Source of the DNA: Ulota crispa
Lineage: Eukaryota > Streptophyta > Bryopsida > Orthotrichales > Orthotrichaceae
Assembly: GCA_963920765.1 (NCBI GenBank)
Contig: OY987249.1
Location: 18,510,483 to 18,574,482, forward strand
DNA length: 64,000 nucleotides
Direction: 5' to 3'
Below are positions 11,901 to 23,082 of the stretch, one piece after another (the stretch's first letter is position 1; each line of letters starts with the position of its first letter). A program made the position numbers and the translations under genes. The notes under the pieces are model-generated. The model worked only from the letters and a program-made list of their open reading frames with translations. It made no database searches and was not told the DNA's origin.

Positions 11901-13986
11901 TTGGTCTACTATCTAGAACAATGTACAGAATATATATACATGTCCTGTGAAACGAATAGTCGGTCTTTCTGTTCTGTGCACTGATGATAGAAATGAAAAT
12001 GAGTATCAACTGGGAAGTCGAATCTGGGAACTGATATAGATGGGATCATATTAGATCAGGTTAGTTAAGTGCTCTACTAGTGTCTCATGCGACAAATAAG
12101 AACTGGACAAAGCAGACCTTCACTTCCTAAACGTTTATGGTTGTCTATTGCAGTCGATTCGGTTCTTTGCTGAATCATCTTTGGCTATGGCATACGAAAA
12201 AAAGTGGCCTTTGTATTTGAGCACAAAGAATACCATTCTGAAGAAGTATGATGGGAGGTATGTCGTTCTTCCAAACACCTTTCTTATCAGACATGTATAC
12301 GCTCTCTCATGGACGATTACTTGTATATTGGGTATTTAAAGAAGGTTCTCAGTAAATTTTACTGATGGGACTCGACAACGAAGAGGTTGCGGCTTTCTTT
12401 CCTAACAATCCAGACATTCTTGCATTACAGATTCAAAGATATCTTCCAGGAGGTTTATGAGACGGAAGGTTGGAAGGCGAAGTATGACGCAGCTGGAATT
12501 TGGTAAGTTACTTTAGTTGGCTTGAATCGTTGGAACGAAATATACCTTCATGGATGCAAGTACCGTATACGCTAAATAAAAATTTCCAGCTACTACCTTG
12601 GTTGTTTTTATCACGATTTCCTACTGAGCGCATCTTGTTAATTGTTCATTCCACAGGTACGAACATCGCTTGATAGATGATATGGTTGCTTATGCTCTCA
12701 AGAGCGAGGGAGGTTACGTGTGGGCCTGCAAGAACTACGACGGTGATGTTCAGAGTGACATGCTTGCTCAAGGTATCCATCCATTCCTGTATTTTGACCC
12801 TGTGTAAACGTGCTGTATGAGCAAACGCAATGTGTCTGTTGGGTTGTCACATAACTTGCTATTATTATAGATTTAGTGTAAATTTGAATTATAACATAGT
12901 AGGTGCAGTTTGACCTTTTAAGCAAGGCGATATTTATTTAGGTTATACACGTTTTGTATCTGGCTTAAAGAAGAATTGGAATTAGTTCGGAATTGTTTTT
13001 GATGGTAGTTCCGTGAAACGTTCTGCACAATCTGCAGGTTTTGGCTCACTTGGTCTGATGACATCAGTGCTTGTAAGCTTCTACATCCCTATAACGCCTT
13101 GTGTTTTTTTGTTAGTAGTTTGCCAATGGTTCAGTATTTCTGTAATAGGATTGGCTCGTTTTAGCTGGAGTCTTTCATTTTATTACTTTTGATACTTGCA
13201 TGAAAGTGTGATAGATTTTGCTGTTTTGGCTAAACCCTTCGCTCACTCTTCTGTACAATTTGACCTCCAGCTCTGCCCCGATGGAAAGACTATCGAAGCT
13301 GAAGCTGCCCATGGAACAGTGACGCGTCACTACCGTGTGCACCAGAAGGGTGGCGAAACGAGTACCAACAGTATTGCTTCCATCTTTGCATGGACCCGGG
13401 GTCTCAGCCACAGGTCTATTTTGTTTCAAACATGCCATCCTCTCACATATCCTTGTCTTCACTGCATGAAAATTTGTTAGGAAGTTCTCAATTCCTGAAT
13501 TTGAGTGATCTTATCGGGAGTAGAGCATATCTATGACTTGCAGGAAGTCTGACCTGGCCGCGGGTTGTTAGACTTCAATTTTATTTCATTCATAAAATAG
13601 GTATTCAAGGATCTACTTGCCCTTGGGCTGTAATTTGTGGTGGCAGGGGAAAGCTTGATGGCAACGAAAAGCTACAGGACTTTGCAGAAAAGGTTGAACA
13701 AGCATGTGTTGGCACTGTGGAGAGTGGCAAGATGACCAAGGATCTTGCTCTTCTGATCCATGGACCCAAGTAAGATCTCCATTGATTGGTCCCTTGATTA
13801 GTGGTTGCTTCTGGTGTCTTTTATGCAACGTAGTCCTTCCTTTTGGTTCATAACTCCACAGTTTTTAACAGTTCCTGCACTCATTGATTTGTGTGTGACC
13901 GTTCTTTCAGGCTCTCAAGAAGCACGTACTTGAACACGGAAGAATTTATTGATGCAGTTGCTGACGAGTTGAAAACTAAGCTCTGA
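8977..13986 (+). CDS. ICDH: NADP-dependent isocitrate dehydrogenase, cytosolic type, 15 coding exons
   Basis: The spliced product is 411 aa and converts isocitrate and NADP+ to 2-oxoglutarate, CO2 and NADPH. Exons: 8977-9025, 9777-9820, 10117-10226, 10507-10544, 10880-10957, 11099-11152, 11332-11433, 11808-11899, 12154-12257, 12431-12502, 12657-12772, 13038-13072, 13271-13413, 13647-13769, 13911-13986. All junctions are GT-AG and keep frame. The eukaryotic dimeric IDH signature is complete: [17 protein letters not shown] in the substrate region, [16 protein letters not shown] followed by NYDGDVQSD (Mg-isocitrate aspartates), and the [19 protein letters not shown] block. The start is the first ATG of the conserved [20 protein letters not shown] and leaves no transit peptide. 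The C-terminus is ELKTKL; TKL is at best a weak peroxisomal PTS1, so cytosol is inferred. The length is normal for the family. Confidence 0.96.
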
Positions 13987-15466
13987 ACAAACTAGATTTG
14001 TGAGTGCTGTACTTGCCTCACATGTACAACCTACAGTGACTTGAATTTGGTTCTATTGCTTTTTGTGGCTTGTTCGGTTACTTATTTGGAAAAAAGTTAG
14101 TTTACTAACTATTTACTTTTCTTTTTGCAGGATATTTGACGCGACGTCAAAATGCCTCGAATTTACTCTTAGACGGTTCAGTTAAACTCCTTAGGGTGAA
14201 TTCCAGCCTTTATTTATGTCTTTTTTTCGAAGATCTTTCATTCCAGTGCAAGATTCTGAGGTATTTGTAGTCTTTAACGGTAATCGGAATGAAAGTAGTG
14301 GCATTCTTCGCAATCGTCTCCAGTTCTCGAAGTTGCATTCTAGGAGAAACTGTCGATTGATGATATCCTGGGCCTTTTCTCCTTCAACAGAGTTGCACTT
14401 GAGGTAATATGCACTCTTTAAGTTGTGGATGTCCGAGTCTCTACTTTTGCGTTTAACGAATTCCTTGAATATACGACGGATGTTTCTATTTTGAAGTATG
14501 ATTGTCGTCTGCAATCGTAGCCGCAGCTCTTTCAATAATGCAACTACTGTAGTATAACCAATATTAGTAGCTTTCATTAGAAACATGCCCTGATGATCGT
14601 CGGTGGAGAAGGGAATTGTGCGTCTCTTGGCAGTGCTGGAAATTGGCTACCGCTGCACGATCAGGTGAAAGTTTGTTTTGTACAATATCCCACTCTTACG
14701 ACAAGGAGACGGCAGGAAGCAGTGCAATTAGCATAGGAGTCATTTAATTATGAAGAAGCTCTTTTAGAAGGTACCCGTAGGAGACCGCGTGAATTGTTGT
14801 CGTTGCTTTCTGAGATTTATGTTTCGTGATATTCTTCGTGGCTTTGAGTTCGTTCGGTGATGTCTCGGTCGCCTTTGGGGTGCAGCCTGCTGTTTCTTTC
14901 AGGGTGTGTGAGTGCTTCTTGGATTCTGTTTTTTTGAGTGTGGAACTGACGAACAAGTGCTCTAGATTTCACTCAGATTTTATTTTTCATTGAATCGATT
15001 ACAATGCACGGATTTCTTGTTTAATGTTTTTGCAGAGTTTTTTGTGGTAACGCGGACGCTTATGTTAGCGTATACTCGTGGCTAGTGTTGATCTGGAATT
15101 TTGTTGGGCGGTGTTGAATCACATTCTGTGCGTTCCTAAACTCATAACTTATATGCTTGAACCAGTAATCAGTACATTGAGAGAAGAGCGACTTGTGCAT
15201 TTGTGGCCACGTATGTACCAGAATTTCTTGAAGAATGCCTGTATATTGGATTTCCCAATATGAGGCTGGATTCCAAATTGAGTCAATGTCCGAGCATAAC
15301 CATGTCGAGAAACTTTTATATAAAGCCTGGCTATTAATGCAGGCATTGCATGTCAACAGCATTTGTCATTTCCACGTTTGGTTTTGAGCTGGCGTGGAAT
15401 CTTAAACAGGCTGGTATGTAGTGTCATCCTGACACCTATACACTTGGGAATTTTAGCTATACCGAG
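13987..15466 (+). other. 3' flank of ICDH, no further gene seen
   Basis: This holds the ICDH 3' UTR. An acceptor-like TTTTTGCAG at about 14130 could end a 3'-UTR intron, or simply lie in transcribed sequence. Short ORFs on both strands (for example 14191-14586, minus) have no recognisable domain and look like chance. No repeat was noticed until the hAT-like MITE at 15467. Confidence 0.4.
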
Positions 15467-15741
15467 CAGGGTTTAATTTTTGTAGAGCGATCCGCACCCC
15501 AGCCTGCTCGCAGGTAAGGAAAATCTGGCTAAAATAGGAACAAATGAATGATACACGAAAGTTCATCCAAAAAACTGCTATTATAAGCTACTTTTGTCAA
15601 AAATCTGGTGAATGGGGATACTACTCCAGGAAGGATCTGGCGTTTTCATCCATTTTTTCAAGTTCATTTCTTTGTGTAAAGGTAGCCAGTGCAATTTCGA
15701 GGTAAGATTTAGGCAAAATTTCGCCAAGAAATTAAACCCTG
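15467..15741. mobile_element. hAT-like MITE with perfect 8-bp target duplication
   Basis: Termini CAGGGTTTAATTT and AAATTAAACCCTG, 275 bp apart, are flanked on both sides by ATACCGAG. The 8-bp duplication and CA..TG ends with GGG fit the hAT superfamily. No coding capacity. Confidence 0.88.
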
Positions 15742-16459
15742 ATACCGAGTATTGGGGAGGGCTTTTGGAGTAATAACAATAATGAGTACAAAGACATTTT
15801 GTGAGTCAACATGATTACCATTGTGTTAGCCATCATTTGTTGGTCCAAAGTGCCTTAACCCCTGAATGCCCAAGGGTACCTTTCTTGTTTGTGGAAGGCG
15901 GTTTTGAAGTTTTTGAATTATTGTTGTAAAATCATTATTAAACATCACAACAAATTATAACTATAGGAACTTGATTTTGAGGCTTCTAGATGGTGCTGGC
16001 AAAAGAAAAACTCTAAAAAAGTCATGCAATTTTTAAGATATTTGGGTTTGAATGTGGATGAGTATGGAATTTTGAAGCTGCTCAAAGTTTCTAATGCAAA
16101 AATGGCAATTTTTGTGTACAAAATTGGGAAACATCCACTTATAATGATTTGATGTTTATTGTTTTTACTTCAAACTAATGACTAGTTAACTACCCTTCCA
16201 AATCCATGACCACAATTTCACAAATGAGCCTCCAATACAATTGTCAAAAAGCTACCACCTAATTTAAAGAAACTTTTTTGCTCCAATTATTGACCAAAAA
16301 TTATAAAGACTGAAAAAAAATTCAACAGTGGATGAATTCTAATTTGTATAACAAAGACATTCCGAGTGAAATTGGCCCAAAAGCACATTTACATTTTATT
16401 AGATGATGAATTTTCAATAGAAAGGTCCTCATTGCCTAGGGGGGTGCCCAAGGGAGATC

Positions 16460-17219
16460 ATAACCCCTGAGTGCCCCACAGCCGCGATCTCGTCGCTCAC
16501 AATTGCAGTCGGCATTTTGGGGGACTAGATCTAACTTTTTTACTTTACAATAAACTACAATTATCAAGGTATTCAAGTGGTCCTTGCAAGTGAAGTAATT
16601 GCAAGTCAAGTCAAATGTTGTACAAGTAGCTAGAGAGTCATGATTGCATGGAACACCATATGTGATGAGGTGGCACAAAGCATCTTACAGGCTACAACTA
16701 GTCAATATCCCTTGCAAACTTCCTTCCAATGTGTTTTGTGGTAGCAAGGAATTCACTAGCAAGGGTTCAAACATGTTCTAGACCTTTTTCAAGGTAATTC
16801 TCACCCACTCTACCAGACATCATTTTCTGCGCCATAGCAGTTTGAAGCCCTCAAACTTAGCATTCAAAGAAGTACAATCTTTGATAATTTGCAAGTGAGT
16901 GCATTTACTTTGAATCTTCCTATCCACAAAATTGAGATGAATTGATGGCTTATATAATTTTGTAAAAGTCAACGAATAGCACTTACTAGCCAAAAAATGA
17001 GATTTTGCCATCACTTGTTGTTTGATCAAATGTTATAATCTCCCATCTCCCATGATCAATTGTCCCCAAAGTTTGCAAGCCCTTTTCCAAGAAGGTGTTC
17101 CAATGTTTTCAATGGCCACTTTTTGTGGATCATCCAATTGATTGAGATATGATGTATCAAAGTTGTAGGTCTCCGGAAACCCTCATTTTGATGAAAAACT
17201 CTGGGCGCTCAAGGGTTAA
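16460..17219. mobile_element. TTAA-type element nested in a relative
   Basis: Ends ATAA|CCCCTGAGTGCCCC and GGGCGCTCAAGGG|TTAA. The relative at 60945 is continuous across this point (near 61240), which supports a later insertion. One flanking copy has changed to ATAA. Confidence 0.65.
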
Positions 17220-17411
17220 GTTTTTTCTCAACTTGTTGCCCGTCTTTCCAATTTGGTAACTTGTCATAGATTATTTAGTGACACTATTCATCACACTTTT
17301 TGATGCGTAAGAAGCATGCTTGAAGTTTAGCTTTCACCAAAATAGTTGAAATGTAATATGAAGGACATTTAAATTGAACATTGAAGCTAACTTCAAGCTG
17401 CATCTTCTCCA

Positions 17412-17640
17412 CGCTACAAGAAAAGGGCTTTTTTTGACTAAGACAAATGACAACCAAAACAATTAGGACTTTTGGATTAGTCAAGTGTTAGTTAAGTGTT
17501 TAATTTATGATCACATATAGTCATAAATAATTTAATTTATGACTACATGTAGTCATAAATTAAACACTTGACTAGTCAAAAAATCCTAGTAGTTTATGTA
17601 GTCATTTACCTTAGTCAAAAATGTCCTTTTTCTTTTAGTG
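17412..17640. mobile_element. CACTA-type fold-back MITE with 3-bp duplication CCA
   Basis: Left CGCTACAAGAAAAGGGC, right GTCCTTTTTCTTTTAGTG, arms inverted along most of the 229 bp around a centre with TAATTTATGACTACATGTAG. CCA flanks both ends. Confidence 0.85.
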
Positions 17641-17729
17641 CCAAAAAAATCATAATAATAAAAATCTATAACAAGGTCTCAAAATTTCATGAACACTTAA
17701 CTTTGGTGCCTCAAACATTTAGAGGTTAA

Positions 17730-18830
17730 CTTCAAAAGCAATTAGCACTTTTGAGACCAGAGCTGCCTTGTATTGTGACCGTTTAAGAACACATCTATTA
17801 ATGAATTTTTGGGTTGTTTTTGTGCATTTGACCATATAATCCCAATGTTGATATGACTTTGTATATGGAAAATTCTTCTAGATCCTAATTTCTTGCCACT
17901 GAAAAGATTGTAAAATTTCAAAATAAGTTTTTTTGAGTTTTGGGCTTTACAAAAGGGAGAAATTTGCTTTCAAGGACTTGTAACTTCAAATTTCATGCTC
18001 TTAAACCTTGTAAGTTAACTCTTGAAATTATGTGTCTAAAAGTATATTGAGCGTGTATGCTAAAAATAGTTAAACTAATTGGACATATCTATCATGGTGA
18101 TAATGAATTATTTATTGAAGTAGTTTAGCAATTTTGCTATATAGGGAATAAATTTTGAAGGGTGTAAAAAATAATCTAAAAATTCTGGTAGATCAAAACA
18201 ATGAGCACGTAGCTTGTCTAAGATTTGTTAACCATGATTTAAAAATAATGATTGATTATAACCTTTGAACTTAGAAGCCTTTGACATTGGAATTTTAATT
18301 TTTTGGACACTGCTCAAATAGTTGAAAACTCATTATCTCACTAGTCTACTTCATGTGCTTGTTATCATTGAAACTCTTTGAAGTATGTTAGTTTACATGG
18401 GTGTGTTGAGAGTATGCGTGAAAACTTCCAAATCAATTGATCCTTTTTCTTGAGGCTAAATTGTCCAATTTCAAAGGAAGTCACATATTTTAGATAACTT
18501 TTTGCCATTTTGTTCAACATTTTAAAATTTTAGCGCTCTAGAAAAAAACTCCTTGTGCACGTCAAGTTCAATGAAATATTCAAAAGGATTTGAGCCAATT
18601 TTTTTCACAATTAAATGCCCAAAATTTCTAAGTTGCTAAAAAGCGTTGTTTGGTCCCTTAGAGGTTAAATCACATCAAATGATTTTTACAATTTAGATTG
18701 ATTTTTAAGACATCAAAAATACTCATGAAAGTTGTAGCAAAAAAAGTTTCAATAATTTTCATCAACTTTGAAGAAGCATGAATAAATTGATGTGCCACAA
18801 AAGCTTAATGCTTTTTACTATTTTGTTTTT
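17730..18830. other. Gene-free DNA
   Basis: AT-rich, no ORF above 60 codons, no repeat noticed. Confidence 0.3.
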
Positions 18831-19238
18831 GGGAATTGATATGTGCACACCGGGGGTTGATATTTGCACACCCCCTTGGGAGGTAAATTATAGATTTTTA
18901 CCATTGAAAATCTGAATTTGAGAATTTTGAATTCAGATTTGGACTTGGAGACCATGAATTACTCTTGAACCATACAAAAGGTTGCAATTGAACAATACTC
19001 AATGAAAAAGCCTATCTTTTTTTACAAACAAAAGTAAAAGTAATACTTTTCCCCCTAGTTAAACTTTTTCACTAGATGTTATTCAATTGCAACCTTTTTT
19101 ATAGCTCTAAAATAAACCATGATCTCTAAGTCCAAATTTGAATTCAAAATTCTCAAATTCAAATTTTTGATGGTAAAAATCTATAATCTACCTCCTAGGG
19201 TGTGCAAATATCAACCCCGTGTGCACATATCAACTCCC
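18831..19238. mobile_element. Fold-back MITE (GGGAATTGATATGTG ends, 9-bp duplication)
   Basis: GGGAATTGATATGTGCACAC at the left is mirrored by GTGTGCACATATCAACTCCC at the right. Long arms pair around GGTTGCAATTGAA and AAATTTGAATTCAAAAT. Flanks TTTGTTTTT and TTCGTTTTT agree at 8 of 9 positions. Same family as 22387-22796. Confidence 0.85.
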
Positions 19239-19504
19239 TTCGTTTTTTCCCCAAAATTTTGCACGTCTTCTAATTGGACGTATCTCTCAATGATTTGTAA
19301 ATCAAAATAACTTTTGGACTATTACTTATGGACTTTCCATAATCCATATCTAATTAAATGAGGCGTCTTTATGTGACAATATTTTGCACAATCGTGACCT
19401 TTGAAACGTTTTCGAAATATTCTACAAAGTATTTTCTATTTTCAAATGGACAAAATCGCCAGAATCCACCTAGAGGAATTTCGAAGCAGAAAAAATTGCC
19501 ACAC

Positions 19505-20156
19505 TTAACCCCTAAATGCTCAAGGCTTTTCTGAACTTCTTGGCATTTTCAGGAAAGTGGATAATCAGCCAATCTTTTCATAAATTTCATTGAGTTTTTT
19601 TTAATTGTAACCGTATAAATTTAAACTATACATGTTAGAGATTACATGGGAAAAAAAAACGCAACAATATCATTTATAGTTTGAAAGATTATAATGTTTG
19701 AACACGAGGGTGTAAAAACTGTAGAAGTGACTTGAAATCTTCTAATCCTCATTTCACATGTCAAATCTAAAAGTTGGTCATCAAAAAAATATGAGGTTTA
19801 AGGTCATTACATGTTTAACCTCAATCAATTTACGTTTTTCAAAATCTACTCATGTATGTTTTTTAAATGGATTTCTAATGCGGGTTTTTCTCCAAGCTCT
19901 AGTATATTTGAGGCTCCTTTTCAAGGTCTTCCAACACTAAAAAACTTGAGATTGCAATAAAAACCCTTGTACAAAATCTTGAATAGAAAATTCATGAACA
20001 TTCATTTTCAAAATCAAATTTTTGAAATTGAAAATAAACTTCAAAACAATCTTGTGTTCAAAAGAAAATACCACAAATAGTGATTTGATAAGATTTTATT
20101 TGTCTTCAAAGTTTTGCAAACACCCAAATTGGGTGCCTTGGGCATTTAGGGGTTAA
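19505..20156. mobile_element. TTAA-flanked element, short subfamily (652 bp)
   Basis: TTAA|CCCCTAAATGCTCAAGG at the left, CCTTGGGCATTTAGGGG|TTAA at the right. It is the inverted homologue of 2890-3542, of nearly identical length. No coding capacity. Confidence 0.87.
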
Positions 20157-20574
20157 ATAAATGTGCATATATTTGGACGGATGTTTCATCCAGAATCTAC
20201 ATCGAAAATGGCTTCATCCGTCCCTGTCCTTTTTCACATTTATCCACACACATGATAGCTGAGATTTAAGGTAGCTTCACACCAATACCTGCTAAAGCAG
20301 TTCCCGGTTATCCAAACCGGGCCACAAACACTAGAACCTCGATTTCACGACGTGCTAAACCGGTAACCCCGTCCTCCACGAAACACGTGTACTCTTTCTA
20401 GAACGCCCCCTTCGCAGAGTCAGTCAGTGTTGTTCGCCATTCTTGGGCCTCTTCATTTTCCCTGCTCTCGATCATCCGCATTCCGCTTGTGTTGTGCAAC
20501 AATTCCATACTAAGCTTGGTTCAATCATCTGCGTCTTTGCTTTTGCGATTCCAAACCTTTTCTTTCGGACAAAA
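20157..20574 (+). promoter_or_regulatory. Upstream region of the IF1-like gene
   Basis: The region runs from the end of a TTAA-flanked element (20156) to the start codon. Sequence becomes GC-richer after about 20280. No clear TATA box is seen close to the gene. The last 140 bases are C/T-rich, typical of a plant 5' UTR. This is inferred from position. Confidence 0.25.
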
Positions 20575-23082
20575 ATGGCGATGAGAATGATGGCTCGCAG
20601 GCTGGTGAACCCTACCGGGGAGGCTCTGCTTGCTCGATCGTCCGCGCGGCGAAAGATGAGCAGCGGCCCTGGCAACGTGCTGCACGAAGAGGAGAAAGCT
20701 GCCGAGAACGTCTTCATCAAGGTCCGGTGGTTGCGTTCTTTAACCTGAAAGTTTTTTGAAAGTTGAATGTGGCCATGCCGTCTTTAGTGTCTCGGTGTGT
20801 AAGACGTTATTGCCTGGTTGAGCTGTGTTAGATATTCTTGTGGTTTGAATAAGTGATTGTATGATACTTTGATTAGCGATGAAAGTTTTTTTGAAGTTGA
20901 ATGTGGCCATTGCTTGCTTTGCCGTCTTTAGTGTCTCGAGGTGTAAGACGTTATTTATTCTCTGGTTGAGCTGCCTTTGATATACGTGTGGTTCGAACAG
21001 AATAATGTATGATAGTTTGATTAGCGCCGATTCTTAACCTAGAAATTTTTATTGTTAAGATTCTTCTTGATATTTGTAACGTATCTCGGTTAAGCGGCTC
21101 TTTGTCTGTTTGTTGGAGACTAGGTTTTGCAGATTTTCTGCGTTAAGGTCTGGTTGAGTGCTTTTGATTTCATGCCGTTCTTGAGTGTTTATTGAATTCA
21201 GCCCTTGCTTATTGTTTTTGGTGTCTCGTTGTAAGGTATTGTTGTCTGGTTGCGTCGTCTTTGCTTTTAGTGTTTTAAATCATGTTTTATGGAAGACTTT
21301 TTGATTAGGACTGTTGTTTTCGAAACTCATGATCTAGAATATTATTGATTCGAGAGATTCTCGATTTTTAGTTTGAGAGTAAGTCTTGCTGCGTGTTTAG
21401 AGTGTATACAGCACCAAATGCTGGAAGAGTGAGAGCACAACTCTGATTGCAGTAAATGCTTTCCATGTTTTCAAGTATTGTAGGACGCACTTTCGAACAT
21501 ACCTGGATGTAGAACGTATAGCTGGAAGCATTTATAGGGAACATTTCGGAGTCTAGGAATAAACCTTCAGAGTCTGCTACATGTGGACGGTCTTCAGGTT
21601 TGGTAGGTCCCATTCGGTAATGTCTTATAAAGGAACAATTCTGTTTTAGATGACTTCGTTCATCTAGTTTGTAGTTGTAATATCCTTCGTTGAATGTGGA
21701 AGTAGATATTTATGTCGAGAAAGCGAACGCTATTCACATCCAATCATCGAAAAGTGGATACCGTATTTAGGCTAGGGTGTGTTGTCATTGTCACGGGATG
21801 CACTTGTTCTATACAATGACACGGATGAGATAATTAAGCTTTCTGCTCAGATTTAGAGGAAATCTGAGTACGTGCTTGAGGAGTCGATTCGATGTTGTGA
21901 TGAAGTTGCCCATAATGTGACGTTCTTCAATTGTAAACCTACGGAGTTTGTAAATCTGTGAGTGTATGTCTGAAAGTTTCGCTTGTCAATCGCCTTTGCA
22001 CTTGCATTAGTAGTTTGTTTTGGTCCAATTTAGTTGACAGTTTGTGCAGAGTATACCTTGGCAATAAATACCTGCATGAAATCGGTGGTTTCTAAATTAT
22101 GAAGTACATTTGAGATTGCTACTGAGAATATACTGCATGTGACTAATTAATTTTCCCTTTCCATTTACTCTAATACATCCAACAGAGTAAGTGTTCGTTC
22201 AAATTTACTTGCATCGACGTTCCCCGCTGTTTTTGAGTGAGAGATGCAGGTTTATTTCTCAGTTCTAACTGTTTTCCCCTTATTTGCTGACAGAAAATGG
22301 AGAGGGAGAAGCTGGAGAAACTTGCTCAGAAGGTACTTATATCGAAATGCTGCTAAGATTCTTCCACTTCGATGATTCTTTTTAGGGAATTGATACATGT
22401 ACCACTCGACTATTCTACCACAACCTACTATATATGGTCACTATTTACAATATTAAAATAGGTGTGGACCACGGCAAAAATATCACTAATTTGAAAATAC
22501 AGCTTGACATAGAAGATGCAGGTTTTATTTTATTTTTCAGCTCTTAATTCTACTCATAGCATCAATTTTTTTAAAAATTAATTGAATAAAACATAATTTA
22601 GATTTTTCAATTGATACTATGAGTGGGATTAAGAGCTGAAAATTAAATAAAAACTGCATCTTCTATGGCAAGTTGTAGTTTTAAATTAGTGATATTTTTC
22701 CAATGGTCCACATCTATTTCAATATTGTAAATATTAATCATATATTGTAGGGTGTGGTAGAATAGTCAAGAAGGGGTGGTACATATATCAATTCCCTTCT
22801 TTTTAGACTGCATGGTATATTCTTTTGGAAGTTCCGAAAGTTACTGATCTCTCGGTTTATGCCTGCCAGGGATTTTCGGCAGAGGAAGCCCGGAAAGCAG
22901 TCGAGGGTCATCCCGAAGCTCATCCCGAGGCCATTAAAATAGCAAACGAATCTCCATCAACAAAAACTTCGACCGACAGCACCACCAACTACGCCGTCAT
23001 TGGTGGAATCGTAGGAGTGCTTGCTATCGGGTATTGGTACTTTTCTGGATCTCCCAAGAAGGAGGATGACAAAAAGGAGTAG
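20575..23082 (+). CDS. Mitochondrial F1F0-ATPase inhibitor (IF1)-like protein with C-terminal membrane segment, 3 exons
   Basis: Exons 20575-20721, 22294-22332 and 22870-23082 give 132 aa. Residues 1-30 are Arg/Ser-rich with almost no acidic residues, as in a mitochondrial presequence. Residues 36-62 carry the IF1 signature HEEEKAAENVFIKKMEREKL; in IF1 this helix binds the F1 catalytic interface and stops ATP hydrolysis. The C-terminal third is unlike animal IF1: it has a tandem HPEAHPEA, a Ser/Thr-rich linker, a hydrophobic segment at about 103-119 (NYAVIGGIVGVLAIGYWYF) and a charged KKEDDKKE tail. From memory, angiosperm IF1-like proteins share this layout. Both introns are inflated: intron 1 by a tandem duplication, intron 2 by a fold-back MITE. 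Whether it inhibits the ATPase or sits in an inner-membrane complex cannot be told here. Confidence 0.88.
20747..21020. repeat. Tandem duplication inside IF1-like intron 1
   Basis: Two direct, imperfect copies of about 135 bp (about 20747-20880 and 20881-21020). Both contain AGTTGAATGTGGCCAT, CCGTCTTTAGTGTCTCG, GTAAGACGTTATT and TTGATTAGCG in the same order. They enlarge the first intron. Confidence 0.8.
22387..22796. mobile_element. Fold-back MITE (GGGAATTGATA ends, 9-bp target duplication) in IF1-like intron 2
   Basis: The two halves are inverted copies along most of the 410 bp. The left end GGGAATTGATACATGTACCA mirrors the right end. Internally, a motif around AAGAGCTGAAAAT and one around GAAGATGCAG appear in both orientations. 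Flanks are TTC-T(7)-A on the left and TTCTTTTTA on the right, read as a 9-bp target duplication with poly-T slippage. This suggests a Mutator-like non-autonomous element. It lies 73 bp before exon 3 and would fold into a long hairpin in the pre-mRNA. Confidence 0.8.

Larger units (their letters stand above)
15855..17729. mobile_element. TTAA-flanked element, long subfamily, carrying two nested insertions
   Basis: Left end TTAA|CCCCTGAATGCCCAAGG, right end GGTGCCTCAAACATTTAGAGG|TTAA. The interior matches 60945-62080 in reverse orientation (GAAGCTAACTTC, TCCAATTATTGACC, ATCATTATTAAACAT). Nested inside are another TTAA-type element (16460-17219) and a CACTA-type MITE (17412-17640). No long ORF. 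Confidence 0.75.

Noticed and set aside
14191-14586. 131-codon minus-strand ORF in the ICDH 3' flank
   Set aside because: No domain is seen and it lies antisense to likely ICDH 3' UTR; best read as chance.
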